Of a stretch of 64,000 nucleotides of DNA, positions 1 to 43,634 are shown piece after piece; the first letter of the stretch is position 1; each line of letters opens with the position of its first letter. This stretch comes from Myxocyprinus asiaticus. Taxonomy: Eukaryota > Chordata > Actinopteri > Cypriniformes > Catostomidae. The position numbers were made by a program, and so were the translations under genes. The DNA lies in contig NC_059388.1 in assembly GCF_019703515.2 (NCBI RefSeq), positions 5,979,979-6,043,978 on the forward strand, written 5' to 3'. The notes beneath the pieces were generated by a model. The model saw only the letters and a program-made list of their open reading frames with translations, did no database searches and was not told the DNA's origin.

Positions 1-901
1 TAATATTCTGTTGGTCCTCCGCGTGCCACAAAAACAGCGCTGACCCGAGGTATGGACTCTAAAAGACCCCTGAAGGTGTCCTGTGGTATCTGGCACCAAG
101 ACATTAGCAGTAGATCCTTCAAGTCCTGTAAGCTGCAAGGTGGAGCCGTCGTGGATCAGACTTGTTGGTCCAGCACATTTTATTTTATTTTTTTCTCCCC
201 TTTTCTCCCCAATTTGGAATGCCCAAATCCCAATGCGCTCTAAGTCCTTGTGGTGGCATAGTGACTTGCCTCAATCCGGGTGGTGGAGGACGAATCTCAG
301 TTGCTTCCGCATCTGAGACCGTCAATACGCGCATCTTATCACATGGTTTGTTGAGTGCGTTACTGCGGAGACATAGCACGTGTGGAGGCTTCACAATATT
401 CTCCGCGGCATCCATGCACAACTCACCATGCGCCCCACCGAGATCAAGCTGAGCTACCCAAGCCCCACTCCCGTATACATCATTAAAATTTTCTCTGATT
501 GTGCCACAGTAGACCTTCTCTCGGTTTAGACCAGACAGCCTTTGTTTCCCTCACGCATCGATGAGCCCTGGGCGCCCAATACTCTGTCTCCGGTTTGTGG
601 TTTGTCCCTCCTCGGACCACTGTCGGTAGGTATTTACCACTGCTGACAAGGAGCACCCAACAAGCCTTGCCGTTTCAGAGATGCTCTGACCCAGTCATCT
701 GGCCATAACAATTTGCCCCTTGTCAAAGTCGTTCAGGTCTTCACTCCTGCCCATTTCTCCTGCGTTCAACACGTTGACTTTAAGAACTGGTTGTTCACTT
801 ACCATCTAATCTACCCAGACCTTGACATGTGGCCTTGTTAGGAGATGATCAACATTATTCACTTTATCTGTGAGTGGTGATAATGTTTTGGCTCAACAGT
901 G
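1..901 (-). mobile_element. Tc1-like transposon remnant, interrupted by a SINE
   Basis: Positions 1-170 and about 480-901 are parts of one Tc1-like family whose transposase reads on the minus strand. Near 753 the complement encodes MGRSEDLNDFDKGQIV, the transposase start. The right end reaches TAATGTTTTGGCTCAACAGTG next to a TA at 902-903. The left terminal repeat is cut off by the window, and the central transposase is missing around the SINE. It is not coding. Confidence 0.75.
171..478 (-). mobile_element. tRNA-derived SINE (cyprinid type), internally shortened
   Basis: Same family as 50,548-50,985: shared body from TTTTCTCCCCAATTTGGAAT through the CCTCAATCCGGGTGG block. Near 455-475 it jumps to GCTGAGCTACCC, the complement of the tRNA-like A box, so the B-box segment and part of the body are deleted. 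The A-rich tail is at 176-195. Confidence 0.75.
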
Positions 902-1154
902 TATATCAGCTAGGCTGATAAATTTGTCCATTTTGAGATTATTGCATAGTAAATATGTTTGTGAATTTTGATAAAATTTATTTTAGCATTACAATATAAA
1001 AATAAAACATTAATTTAGATCAAATCCCTAAGCAATAGTATAATTATTGACAATAAGCAATATTAACAGCAAACATCGCTAACAAAAAGAATGGGAATTT
1101 CAATACAGTGCTGCCTTGCAAGGACTGTGATTAGACCAAATTTGAGACCAGTAC

Positions 1155-33146
<31,992 letters not shown>

Positions 33147-33803
33147 TTTGGAAGAGTGCTCAGCTCAGTATGATGTACCTCCTTTATAGTGTTATTTACA
33201 GACTGCACAATTGTCTTGCACAACAAAAAAAAAAAAGAAAAAACACAATAAACCTGCAGAACAAGATACGAGTGTATGACGAGTGCTAGTCAAATGTGCT
33301 GGCTGCACTCCAAAAGCCATTGGTAAATTTCTTGACTTGAACTAACTCTGCCTGGGCAGAACTAATCGCCGTATTTGTTAATAATAATAATAATAATAAA
33401 ACAAATAAAACAAAACAACAAGAAACAAATTGCATTCAAATATAACATGCCATTCACTTGGATTTCAACAAAAAACACAAGAATAGAGAATGTCATCGAT
33501 GTGAAATATTGATCTCTGGTCCTTTGAGAATTTTCATGTCTTGTTCCCATTTTGAATGGACAGAAATAAGATATTTGAAGTATACTGTATCCCTCCTTAA
33601 AAAGCTTGAGGGCATTTATTATTCTGAAATACTTCAAATTAATTTACATACTTTTTCAATTGTATGAGGTACTATAGTAGCAGTTGACCTTTCTTTTATG
33701 TGAGCTAACTGGAGTAGATTACTTTATCATAATCTGATTACTGTTAGTCTCAGCTAAAGGTACCATGCTCCATTATAAAGTCAGCAAGGAATTTTTCCAT
33801 GTA
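33147..33803. other. Upstream region of the b4galnt3-like gene
   Basis: Immediately 5' of the first coding exon (minus strand). No clear TATA box or 5' UTR exon was identified. Contains an (AAT)n tract near 33,379-33,399 and an A-run near 33,225. Confidence 0.4.
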
Positions 33804-33951
33804 GTTCCCTATCTGTCACTCACTCGACATTGTGTCAATTTAGTGACACTAGGGGTCACTCTTGGGAGCCCCAAACACCTCTGCTTTTTTGAGAAAAGGC
33901 CAATGAGGATTGGCAAGTGGAATTTGCATGCCACTCCCCCAGACATATGGG

Positions 33952-33960
33952 TATAAAAGG
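33952..33960 (+). promoter_or_regulatory. TATA box in DIRS copy 2 left terminal repeat
   Basis: TATAAAAGG about 150 bases inside the left end and about 260 bases before the gag-like ATG at 34,219. It is conserved in copy 1 and in the right terminal repeats. Confidence 0.65.
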
Positions 33961-34218
33961 AGCTGGTATGCAACCACTCATTCAGATTTTCTCTTCGGAG
34001 CCGAGCGGTTCTATTCATTGAAGCTGAATTCATCCACGAAGTTCATTCATCTCATCTGCTGGATTCTACGGCGCATTTCAGTGGCTTCTCCCCCTCTGTA
34101 CCCGTGGAGTGCAGAGAACGCCCCTGGGCGCTTCGGCAGAAACAACTAAAAGAGTATATTCTAAAAGGAGTATATTTTCTTTCTAAAAGAGCGGCACACA
34201 TGGAACGTCTTTTTAAAG

Positions 34219-35990
34219 ATGCCTTTCCGTTTGTGTGTTATTCCTGGTTGCGGTCGATATCTCTCCGCTTCTGATGGCCACGATCGCTGTCTTACGTGTC
34301 TGGGCACTGCCCACGCGGAGACATCGTTCGTGGATGAGTCATGTCCTCATTGCAAGAACATGACCATGGCAACGTTGCGGTCGTGGCTTGCTTTCGTAAG
34401 CCACCCCAGTGGCTCCCCGCACCGGTCTTTCTACCTATGGGTTTGAGGCCGTGTCTGTTAGCACTGGGGATGATTTGGGGATATCAATGGGACCACCTCC
34501 GCCGGGTATCCCCCCATGGATCTCCCATGCTCCAGCACTCTCGCTTGCCCCGATAGGGCTCTCGCACGAGACCGCCGGCTTGTCTTAGCGCGAGTTCGAC
34601 TTCTCGTTCGGAGCTCCAGAAGATGATGAATTATCGAGCGCAGCATCGGAGAGCGGGCTCGTCCAGTTTGACGCAGAGGCTTCGGCTGGGCTTCCTCCTT
34701 CGGGAACGGTCGCCCAGTCTCACACCGACACGGAAATGACGGACATGCTTTCCCGGGCGGCTCGACGATCAGTTCCTGGGCATGGGGTGCCGCCCACAGC
34801 CATGCCCCGCCCCCCTTCCTTTCTTCCCGGAAGTGCATGAGGAGCTGACAAGATCATGGGAGGCACCTTTTACTGCCCAGTCCCGGTCTTTCAGCTCCCA
34901 CACTCTCACAACCCTCGATGGTGGAGCGGCCAGGGGGTATTCGGTGATTCCCCAGGTGGATAAGGTGCTCGCGGTGCACTTGTGTCTGCAGAGTGCCACC
35001 ACCAGGTGCGGGCTCCCGTCCAGGGCCTGTTGGTTTACGTCGTCCCTGACGATTGTGGCCTGCGGTGACCTGCACACCATGGCTCTCCTGCAAGTACACC
35101 AAGCCAAGGCGCTAAAAGAACTGCACGAGGGTAGTTCTGACCTGGGATTGATGCAGGAACTGCGCTCGGCGACCGACCTCACTCTCCAGGCGATGAAGGT
35201 CATGGCACGGTCTCTCGGGCAGGTGATGTTCACCCTGGTGGTCCAGGAGCACCACCTTTGGATCAGCTTGGTCAAGATGGGAGAGGTGGACAAGGCACGG
35301 TTCCTTGATGCCCCCATTTCCCAGGTTGGCCTGTTTGGCGACACCGTCGAGGACTTTGCCCAGCAGTTCTCGGCGGTGAAGAAGCAGATGGAGGTCTTAC
35401 ACCATATCCTGCCCCGGCGCGGCTTAAGACCCCATACCCTGTCTGCTCGTCGCCAAGGGCGTCCTCCTGCAGCAACAAAACCGGCTCCGCCGCAGCCCGC
35501 CCCAGTGGCCTGGCTCTGGCATGGAGCCCTCCGCAGGAAGCAGACGCCACCCATCTCATGGCCGGCCGCTAAGAACCCGAGGAAGGCTTCAAAGTGCCCC
35601 CGAGACGGGCGACCCAGGGACGAGGAGACCCACTTCTCTGGGGCTGGTCGAGAGACCACTCCATCCCCCGGTGGAGGGCCGGGAGGAGAATCTTTTGTCG
35701 CTGCATGCCCAGGAGGCTGCAGCACACAAAAGCCTGACAAAAGAATGGTTCCCTCGTCTCCTGGGTCACATATCCGGTATGCATGGCCGTCGTCACGACC
35801 ACCATCCACCGCCCAATTTTGGCAGGTATGGCGCTCAAGCGGCGGACCCCCCGCACCTGTGCGCCCAGCTGTGGCACAAACACGCCCACACGGGATTGGT
35901 TCCAGTGGACTATGGGGATGAGATTCCTCCTTCGGCCAATCTTATAGTGGGCGGCAGGAGCCAGGTAAGTGCTTCGATGTTCCTGGATTA
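34219..35990 (+). pseudogene. DIRS copy 2 gag-like ORF1
   Basis: ATG at 34,219 opens MPFRLCVIPGCGRYLSASDG, then CLTCLGTAHAET and DESCPHCKNMTM: three Cys pairs suggesting zinc binding near the N terminus. After a frame change the long frame 34,782-35,921 encodes FFPEVHEELTRSWEAPF, ALKELHEGSSDLGLMQELRS, GLFGDTVEDFAQQFSAVKKQ and a proline- and arginine-rich tail. This is the DIRS Gag-equivalent. Confidence 0.75.
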
Positions 35991-36261
35991 AGCACGGCCA
36001 CAGGGCTCAAGTCCCCTCGACGTGGCACCTTGAGCTCTGCCCCATCGCGAGGCCCCACCCGCCGGTACGTCCGACGTGATCATTCCCTTGGTCCCCCTCA
36101 CCCAGAGTTTGGGCGCATGGCTTGTGCTTTCCAACCCGTCACGATGGCTGACCTGGACCATCCAACTCGGCTACGTGATTCAGTTCACCAGAGAACGCCG
36201 CTACCTTGCATGCGGAGATCGCTACCCTTCTGTGCAAGGGCGCGATAGAGCCTGTTCCTCC

Positions 36262-36739
36262 AGCCAAGATGAAGAAAGGGTTCTACAGCCCTTACTTCAT
36301 CATACCGAAGAAAGGCTGTGGGTTGCGACCAATCCTGGACCTGTGAATACTGAACCGGGCTTTGCACAGACTCCCGTTCAAGATGCTGATGCAAAAACGC
36401 ATTCTAGCGAGCGTCCGGCATCAAGATTGGTTCGCGGTGGTAGACCTGAAGGACGCGAACTTTCAAATCTCGGTCTTACCTCGAAACAGACCCTTCCTGC
36501 AGTTTGCCTTCGAAGGCCAGGCGTATCAGTACAAGGTCCTCCCCTTTGGCCTGTCCCTGTCCCCTCATGTCTTCACGAAGGTCACAGAGGCTGCCCTTGC
36601 CCCGCTAAGGGAAGTGGGCGTCCACATCCTCAACTATCTCGACAACTGGCTAATACTAGCTCACTCTCGAGAGTTGCTGTGTGCACACAGGGACCTCGTG
36701 CTCCGGCACCTCAGCCGACTGGGGCTTCAGGTCAACTGA
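36262..36739 (+). pseudogene. DIRS copy 2 reverse transcriptase, catalytic Asp lost
   Basis: The palm region is in frame at 36,362-36,739: VVDLKDANFQISVLPRNRPF, LPFGLSLSPHVFTKV. The YxDD site at 36,635-36,646 reads YLDN, with GAC changed to AAC at a former CpG. A TGA follows at RVN (tryptophan in copies 1 and 3). The fingers region upstream is in other frames. RT activity is not expected. Confidence 0.88.
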
Positions 36740-36935
36740 GAAAAGAGCAAGCTCTCCCCGGTTCAGAGCGTCTCTTTTCTCGGTTTGGAGCTGGACTCAG
36801 TCTCGATGACAGCATGCCTCACGAACGAGTCGGTGCTGAACTGTCTGAAGGCGTTCAGATGGGGAACAGTGGTTCCACCGAAACTTTTTCAGAGGCTCCT
36901 GTATCCAATCCTCAGCGGCGGCCACACTGCTCGGG

Positions 36936-37811
36936 TTGATAAATATGAGACTGCTTCAGTACTGGCTTCAGACTTGTGTCCCAAGATGGGCATGGCGCCG
37001 CGGGACACATCGCATGGCCATCACACCGATCTGTCGCCGCCTCTTCAGCCCTTGGACCGACCTTGCATTTCTACAGGCAGGGGTTCCCCTAGAGCAGGTC
37101 TCCAGGCATGTCGTGGTTACAACAGATGCCTCCAAGACAGGCTGGGGCACCGTATGCAATGGGCACACAGCCGCCTGCTCCTGGACTGGCCCACAGCTGC
37201 GTTGGTACATCAACTGCCTAGAGTTGTTTGCAGTACTGCTCACCCTGCGGAGGCTTCGGCCGTTGATCCAGGGCAAGCACGTGTTGGTCCGGACGGACAA
37301 CACAGCATCGGTAGCATACATCAACCGCCAAGGCAGTCTACGCTCCTATTGCATGTCACAACTAGCCCACCATCTCCTCCTCTGGAGTCAGCAGCACCTC
37401 AAGTCGCTACGAACCACTCACATCCCGGGCGACCTCAACACCACAGCGGACATGCTGTCATGTCAGGTTACCCTCAGGGGAGAGTGGAGACTCCATCCTC
37501 AGGTGGTCCAGCTGATTTGGAGTCGATTTGGTCAAGCACAGGTGGACCTGTTTGCTTCCCGGGAATCCTCCCTCTGCCCATTTTGGTATGCCCTGACCGA
37601 GGCACCCCTCGGTATAGATGTGCTGGCACACAGCTGGCCCCCTGGACTACGCAAATACGCATTTCCCCCAGTGAGCCTACTTGCACAGACCCTGTGCAAG
37701 GTCAGGGAGGATGAGGAGCAGATCATCCTAGTAGCACCCTACTGGCCGACCCAGACATGGTTCTCAGATTTCACGCTCCTTGCGACAACCCCCTCTGGCG
37801 AATTCCCCTGA
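36936..37811 (+). CDS. DIRS copy 2 RNase H and connector frame
   Basis: A 291-codon open frame. RNase H residues are all present: D in VTTDASKTGWG, E in CLELFAVLL, D in VRTDNTASVAYINRQGS and D in NTTADMLS. The following connector (VDLFASRESS, APLGIDVLAHSWPPGLRKYA, VAPYWPTQTWFSDF) occurs in the DIRS position where some members carry a methyltransferase-like domain. I cannot confirm that identity here. It is cut from the RT by upstream stops. Confidence 0.82.
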   Translation: MINMRLLQYWLQTCVPRWAWRRGTHRMAITPICRRLFSPWTDLAFLQAGVPLEQVSRHVVVTTDASKTGWGTVCNGHTAACSWTGPQLRWYINCLELFAVLLTLRRLRPLIQGKHVLVRTDNTASVAYINRQGSLRSYCMSQLAHHLLLWSQQHLKSLRTTHIPGDLNTTADMLSCQVTLRGEWRLHPQVVQLIWSRFGQAQVDLFASRESSLCPFWYALTEAPLGIDVLAHSWPPGLRKYAFPPVSLLAQTLCKVREDEEQIILVAPYWPTQTWFSDFTLLATTPSGEFP

Positions 37812-37879
37812 GGAAGGACCTTCTTTCTCAGGGACGGGGCACCATCTGGTACCCATAACCAGACCTCTGGAATCGTCAC

Positions 37880-38911
37880 GTCTGGCCCCTGGACTGGATG
37901 CGGAAGACCTAAGTGGCCTACCACCTGCGGTGGAAGACATGATCACTCAGGCTAGGGCTCCCTCTACGAGGCGACTGTATGCCTTGAAGTGGCGTCTGTT
38001 CGCTAATTAATGTTCTTCCCGATGTGAAGAAGCCCAGAGATGCGCATTCGGATCAGTGATTTCCTTCCTGCAGGAGAGGCTGGAGGGGCGGCTGTCCCCC
38101 TCCACCCTGAAGGTGTATGTAGCTGCTATTTCGGCTCATCACGATGCAGTAGATGGTAAGTATTTGGGGAAGCATGACTTGATCATCATGTTCCTGAGAG
38201 GTGCTAGGTGATTGAATCCCTCCAGACCACACCTCGTCCCCTAATGGGACCTCTCCATAGTCCTTCGGGTTCTACAGGGAGCTCCCTTTGAGCCCTTGGA
38301 GTCAGCTGAGCTTAAGGCACTCTCTTTACAGACTGCCCTCCTGACTGCGCTCACTTCCATCAAAAGGGTAGGGGACCTGCAGGCATTCTCTGTCAGTGAA
38401 TCGTGCCTGTAGTTAGGTCCGGGTTACTCTCACATGATCCTGAGACCCCGACCAGGCTATATGCCCAAAGTTCCCACGACTCCTTTTTGGGATCAGGTGG
38501 TGAACCTGCAAGCACTGCCCCAGGAGGAGGCAGACCAAGCCTTGGCGTTGCTGTGTCCTGTGCGAGCTTTACGCATCTATTTGGATTGCACGTAGAGCCT
38601 TAGAAGCTCTGAGCAGCTCTTTGTTTGCTTTGGTGGACAGCAGAAAGGAAGCACTTTCTCCAAACAGAGGATCGCCCACTGGGTCATTGACGCCATCATG
38701 ATGGCATATCAGGCTCAGGATGTGCCACCCCCTGCGGGTTTACGAGACCACTCCACCAGGAGTGTGACGGCCTCCTGGGCCCTGGCCAGTGGCACCTCTT
38801 TGGCATACATCTGAAGAGCAGCGGGCTGGGCAACACCCAACACCTTTGCGAGGTTCTGCAATCTCCGGGTTGAGCCGGTCTCATCCTGTGTATTGGCAGG
38901 CACGAGCAGGT
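37880..38911 (+). pseudogene. DIRS copy 2 tyrosine recombinase, nucleophile lost
   Basis: Core-binding and catalytic regions are recognisable but carry several stops (near 38,008, 38,210, 38,410, 38,594, 38,812). HSTR is intact at 38,749-38,760. The catalytic tyrosine codon of RFYNL, TAC in copies 1 and 3, is TGC (Cys) at 38,857-38,859. The recombinase is dead. Confidence 0.87.
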
Positions 38912-39689
38912 AAGTTCTGGGACAACTGGCCAGGTGTACCGCTTGCGCATAGCACCTTTTCCCACCCTTGAGGTGAAGACGTGTGCTCTTGACTCCCAGT
39001 CGTGTTCATAGACTGTGATCCCTGAATGATTTTCCTCCTTAGCCCTCTGACAGTAGAGTTTGTGGAGAAACTCGCTGACCGGCCCAGTACGTGCGCTAAT
39101 GAGCCCCTGTACTGAGGTAGGTGCTTCACATGTTCTGGTTCCCCAAAGGCGACCCCATGTAATATCTTCCACAAAATTGTTTCCCTGATGGCAAACTGCA
39201 TCTTCCTTGGGCAGAGGCCCCTCTACCCCCGGTCGCCACGCTCTGTAGAAACTACTCCCCCTTCAGGTAGGACCTACCATGGGACCTCTCCACATGACAT
39301 ACTTCCGACAAGACTCAGTAAGACCATGTGACATATTCCACTCAAAATACCACCCCCCCCCCCCTTTTGGGCAGGGTGTGGTCTCCGCAATGTCTTCCCC
39401 TTAGGAGCGACACCCCCCTACGCTGACACTTATGGCTCCCAGTCAGTTAACAAATTCCACTCTTTTTGGGGAGAAAAGAGAGGGAAAAGAGACCTCAGCT
39501 GGGCTAGCCTGTCCCTGTAGTTGGGCAGTCAACTTGTTCCTGATGGACCATTCGACGCCCATAAGAGTGTTGGAGGAGGTTACGTGACAGCCTGGTGCGC
39601 TGGCTACGAGGCACACAGCAGTCTGCCCGTCACACACCACCAGTTCACGTAACACAGTTCAGCTAGTTGTGGCTTTTTTTATAGGGACC

Positions 39690-39800
39690 CCTATTGTCAC
39701 TACATCAACAAAACATTGAGTGAGTGACAGATAGGGAACGTCCTGGTTACTTTCGTAACCTCCGTGCCCTGATGGAGGGAACAAAATGTTGTGTCCCTCT
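39690..39800 (+). repeat. DIRS copy 2 internal complementary region
   Basis: GAGTGAGTGACAGATAGGGAAC runs straight into GTCCTGGTTACTTTCGTAACC, the complements of the two element ends joined at AAC. The variant CCTGG matches the copy's own right end (AACCAGGACGTT), so end and internal copy agree base for base there. Confidence 0.88.
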
Positions 39801-40072
39801 TGCCACAACACTGAACTACCCGCTGAAATGGCCAGGACCTGGTCTCGGCTCCTCAGCACAAAACCTGAATGAGTGGTTGCATACCAGCTCCTTTTATACC
39901 CGTATGTCCGGGGGAGTGGCATGCAAATTCCACTCGCCAATTCTCATTGGTCTTTTTAAAAAAAAGCAGAGATGTTTGGGGCTCTCAAGAGTGACCCCTA
40001 GTGTCACTACATCGACACAACGTCTCGTTCCCTCCATCAGGGAACGGAGGTTACGAAAGTAACCAGGACGTT

Positions 40073-40834
40073 TTTTAGTGTAGTTTTTTAAAGGAAAATC
40101 ACAACAAAAAGTTTGCTTGTAGTTTTTTGCACTTTAAATACAGCAAACTGACTTTTCATTGGCCAAATAAAACCTGGTCTAATATAATCATGTTTTACTT
40201 TGCTCGTTGTACGTATCACGGCAGTTGTCTGGTGAAATAAACACTAAAAGTGCAATGACTTTTATTCTCTTTCACACAAATTATGAGGGACCATTTAGGC
40301 TATAATTCAAACATTACCTCTCATTTACACACAAAACACTCTCACATTACCAAGAAATGACTGCATGTACACACAAAATGCATGCAAATTCACATGAAAC
40401 TCTTGCTTATACACACAAAATGCATGCACATACAATGCTTTTACCTCTCACATACACATCACTTATGCATTTACTGATTTTACTATCGATCACATAGGAA
40501 ATCGGCATGTTTCTTCCGAATGTTCATGTACATTGACATCGACCACATTTTGCCAATATACTGACAAGCACCAACAAATAAGACATTTTTGCATCAATTT
40601 AAGCATGATCACATTTCCCTCTATAGATACTCATAGCGTGTTGTGCAAGAGACCTCAGAGTCATGGGTTCTGGTGCTGCGTTCACACACAAAGGTGAGCG
40701 CAATTCGGAGGTTGCATTTTGCTCTAAAATAAATGCTTTACTGCACTGACATTTAGGGTTGGGGTTTGAGTTAGGGCGTATTACTCTTCACTGTATTACA
40801 TCAATTACAACTAAAAATACAACTCCTTTTTAGC
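40073..40834. other. Intergenic, no gene recognised
   Basis: 40,320-40,450 has short repeats of ACACACAAAATGCATGCA. Nothing else could be supported. Confidence 0.45.
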
Positions 40835-40988
40835 ACCAACTTGTGGACATTTCATCAGGCAACTGGAAAACAACACTTTTAGCTTTGGCCACTGTGGGCA
40901 GTGGTTTGAATTTCGTTAAGCACAGACTGATTTCAGCAGCAGAACTTTTGACCTGCTGTCGCCAAATTCACAGTGTGATCAGTCTGTG
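40835..40988. repeat. Dispersed repeat, partner of 22,488-22,640
   Basis: Same orientation and about 150 bases alignable to the 22.5 kb copy, ending GTGTGATCAGTCTG. It may be a SINE or MITE body of unknown family. Confidence 0.7.
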
Positions 40989-42348
40989 AAAAAATAATGA
41001 ATGTAACAGTTGGACATTAAATTGAGACCCCACTCAAATTTTCTTTCAATGAATAAAATGCATTGCATCCTACATATCTCAAAGGCAAGCTCCACTCTGG
41101 GTTACAGGTATGTGTGGCACAGAAAAATGTATGGCAAAAAGTTATTTAATACATTTTGCTATGATACTACTCCACCCTGGGAATACACTAAATTACCCCA
41201 TGCAATTGGTCACAGGCTCACACAGGTTGCCAAAATAGTCAAAGATGGATCAAAAGCAATGAAAAATTAAACCACACAATGTTTTACACCCACCACCAAA
41301 AGATTAAACATTCCAACAGGAAAATCAGATCCAACTACAAGAAAAAAAAACTTATGAGTAAAGAAGGCCACCATTTAGAATATTTAGTGTACACAAGCAG
41401 GCACAATAATGGTAATAATGGCAATCATAATTATTAAAGATTCACAAAAATTAAATCAATCAATTTAATCAATGACAATTATCAATTAATAAATATATCT
41501 TACCCAAATGCAGCAAAAAACAAAAACAAAACAAAATAAAGATTAATGGATAATTATAGGCTTTGTTTACACTGCACTTTGTCATTTTCTAAGTAACCAA
41601 AATTGAATCTATTTGTTCAGACAGTGTAGTCAATAATGGGTATATCTACATTGGTTGACATAATAATGACTTTAGCTTCAGAGAGAGACTGTCTTCTACC
41701 ACAACTGAGTGTAGCTGTCAGTGTGGTAAGAGTGAACAGAATTCTCACTCTTTTTCCATGCTCATGTTATGACGGTATCTCAAATCTATGCTGTGTGACA
41801 CCACTCATTCACCATTCAAAGATACATATTGTCCTAATAATACTAATAATAAAATTTTAATCAGATCTGACTGCTTAAAGTAAAACACTTTAGAGATTTC
41901 AAACCATCGTCTTTTTTTTATTTTTATTTATTTTATTTATTTATTTATTTATTTTTTTGCTGTTTAGACTACAGAAAGTTAAAGACCCCATGAAAAAGCT
42001 AATATAGTAATGAAATTTAAAAATGTCATTACTTTTTTATTACTGATACACTTTGTTGCAACATAATGTTAATTGTACTGCAACATCTTGAATATACTTG
42101 CATATATTGCTTAATTCTACTTATTTGCAGTTGAATGGGTATTCTAAAACACTTTAATCCAAATAAGTATGCAATTCTGAACAGGAGCATAGCACCAAAT
42201 TTTGGGCCCCAGGCACAGAATTATTTTAGGGCCCCCTGACAAATTTAGGTTTGTGGTGGGGAAAATATCCAGTATAAACATTTTAGATAACAGTGCTAAT
42301 TCACAACTTTTTATTTTCAAACACAAATATTATTTGAATCAAGCAAAA
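40989..42348. other. Intergenic, no gene recognised
   Basis: AT-rich. 42,185-42,250 holds GGGCCCCAGGCACAGAATTA...AGGGCCCCCTGAC, related to 42,612-42,690 (GGGCCCCAGTGC...AGGGCCCC), fragments of a common fish repeat. A (TTTA)n tract is at about 41,925-41,955. Confidence 0.45.

Positions 42349-42440
<92 letters not shown>
42349..42440. repeat. (AAAT)n followed by (TA)n microsatellite
   Basis: About eight tetranucleotide units and then some 60 bases of pure TA. Confidence 0.97.
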
Positions 42441-42444
<4 letters not shown>

Positions 42445-43218
42445 TTTTTCATCATAATTGTTGCATTTTAGCTTTTGAAAAATGGGAAAATGCATTATAT
42501 TCCAGCAATAAATGTCTTGAAGCTGTATTTATTATTTTGCATATATATTTGTTACATGTTTATTGTTTACATGCATAAATTGTTCCATTTACAATTATTT
42601 ACATTGATACCCAGAACCAGTGGCATAACTTGGATCTTGTGGGCCCCAGTGCAAAAAAACTTGATAGGGCCCCTTGCCACCCCTACCCACTCATAGCCTA
42701 CAACAATTAACTTAAAATAAATGACATTATAATGTAATTTTTTGGTTTGCGCAATATTGTCACTAAGTGTCTCAATACGTTTGATCCTCTCAAGGCAGCT
42801 TTTCAGAAATTATTTATCTTAAAATGTCTTTCTGACACAAATGGAATTCCACAAATGAGTTGTACTATTTATTCTGAAAGGCTGCATTTTACTTAAAAAA
42901 AAAAAAAAAAAAAAGATCATCATGGATGAGATGCATAGTATGTAGTCCAGCTATAAATACAAAACAGTCCAGCTGAAGCCTTGTGGTAATTGCATCTGTA
43001 AGCCAACAAAGCTATAGTTGGTTGAATTGTTTAGGCAGTTTTAATGCTTTAAGGTAAGGCTCGGACATCACAGGTCTCAGTATAACTACCCCATTGCTCA
43101 GAACACATGCTAAATTGGTGTTGTTTCTTTAAATAGAGAACAACATCTGAGCGCAATAATGATTTTGTACTTCACATATTCTTTTGGTGGCTTTATGTGA
43201 GGAAAATTTCATATGTAC
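42441..43218. other. No gene recognised
   Basis: Contains the GGGCCCC repeat fragment at 42,612-42,690 and an A-run at 42,895-42,914. No supported exon. Confidence 0.45.
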
Positions 43219-43229
43219 CTCATGGAGTT
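43219..43229 (-). CDS. Candidate 11-base microexon of the unidentified gene
   Basis: AACTCCATGAG sits between a strong acceptor (a T-rich run ending TTCCAG) and GTACAT. With phase 1 from the preceding exon it adds ELHE and ends in phase 0. No following exon was identified, so this is weak on its own. Confidence 0.25.
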
Positions 43230-43438
43230 CTGGAAAAAAAAGAACAGTTAGGCATCACAGATAAACATCTAATTTTGCACTGACGTAAAATATGTTTATA
43301 CAGTAGATGCGTGAATAGTGGCAGATGTTGACCGTTTGATTTTAATTGTGCACGTCACTTTATTATGCAAGCATCTAAATGTTTTTCACTGTTTGATAAA
43401 GAGCATGTAATGATGTAGTTGCTAATAATGTTACCTAC

Positions 43439-43555
43439 CACCTGGTGAATATTTCTGTTTTATTTTGTCGCCAAAAGCAATTTTTTTCTCGGATTTGGTG
43501 CATGCCAGGTGATAATTTTGGACCATGTTTACATGAATATCAAACAAATATTCCC
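43439..43555 (-). CDS. Candidate second exon of the unidentified gene
   Basis: 117 bases between CTTCTTAG and the good donor GTAGGTAA. It encodes EYLFDIHVNMVQNYHLACTK, then SEKKIAFGDKIKQKYSPG. The composition looks like a real soluble domain rather than translated repeat, but no family is recognised. A solo LTR begins 80 bases upstream at 43,635, so the LTR would lie in the intron. Confidence 0.35.
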
Positions 43556-43634
43556 CTAAGAAGCTACATTGAAAGGTATGGCTCACTTTCTTTCTGTAAA
43601 AAACTAAATAAAAAATAAATAAATTGTCTGCCAC

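Larger units (their letters stand above)
33804..40072 (+). mobile_element. DIRS-type retrotransposon, copy 2 (longest)
   Basis: 6.27 kb with the same ends and domain order as copy 1, in the same orientation. GTT occurs at both boundaries (33,804-33,806 and 40,070-40,072). Its left terminal repeat is complete (CACTAGGGGTCACTCTTGGG, GGAATTTGCATGCCACTCC, TATAAAAGG). The internal complementary region is at about 39,690-39,800. It retains gag-like, RT, RNase H and recombinase regions, but catalytic residues of both enzymes are mutated. It lies just upstream of the b4galnt3-like coding start. Confidence 0.93.

Noticed and set aside
34769..35809. 346-codon minus-strand frame in DIRS copy 2
   Set aside because: Antisense shadow of the gag-like frame at 34,782-35,921. 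GC-rich sequence favours open complementary frames.
37550..37811. Methyltransferase domain after DIRS RNase H
   Set aside because: Some DIRS elements carry one here, but I cannot identify a clear AdoMet-binding or catalytic motif in this connector, so I did not name it.
41010..41270. 86-codon plus-strand frame as a gene
   Set aside because: No homology recognised, no splice or promoter context, and AT-rich composition like its surroundings.
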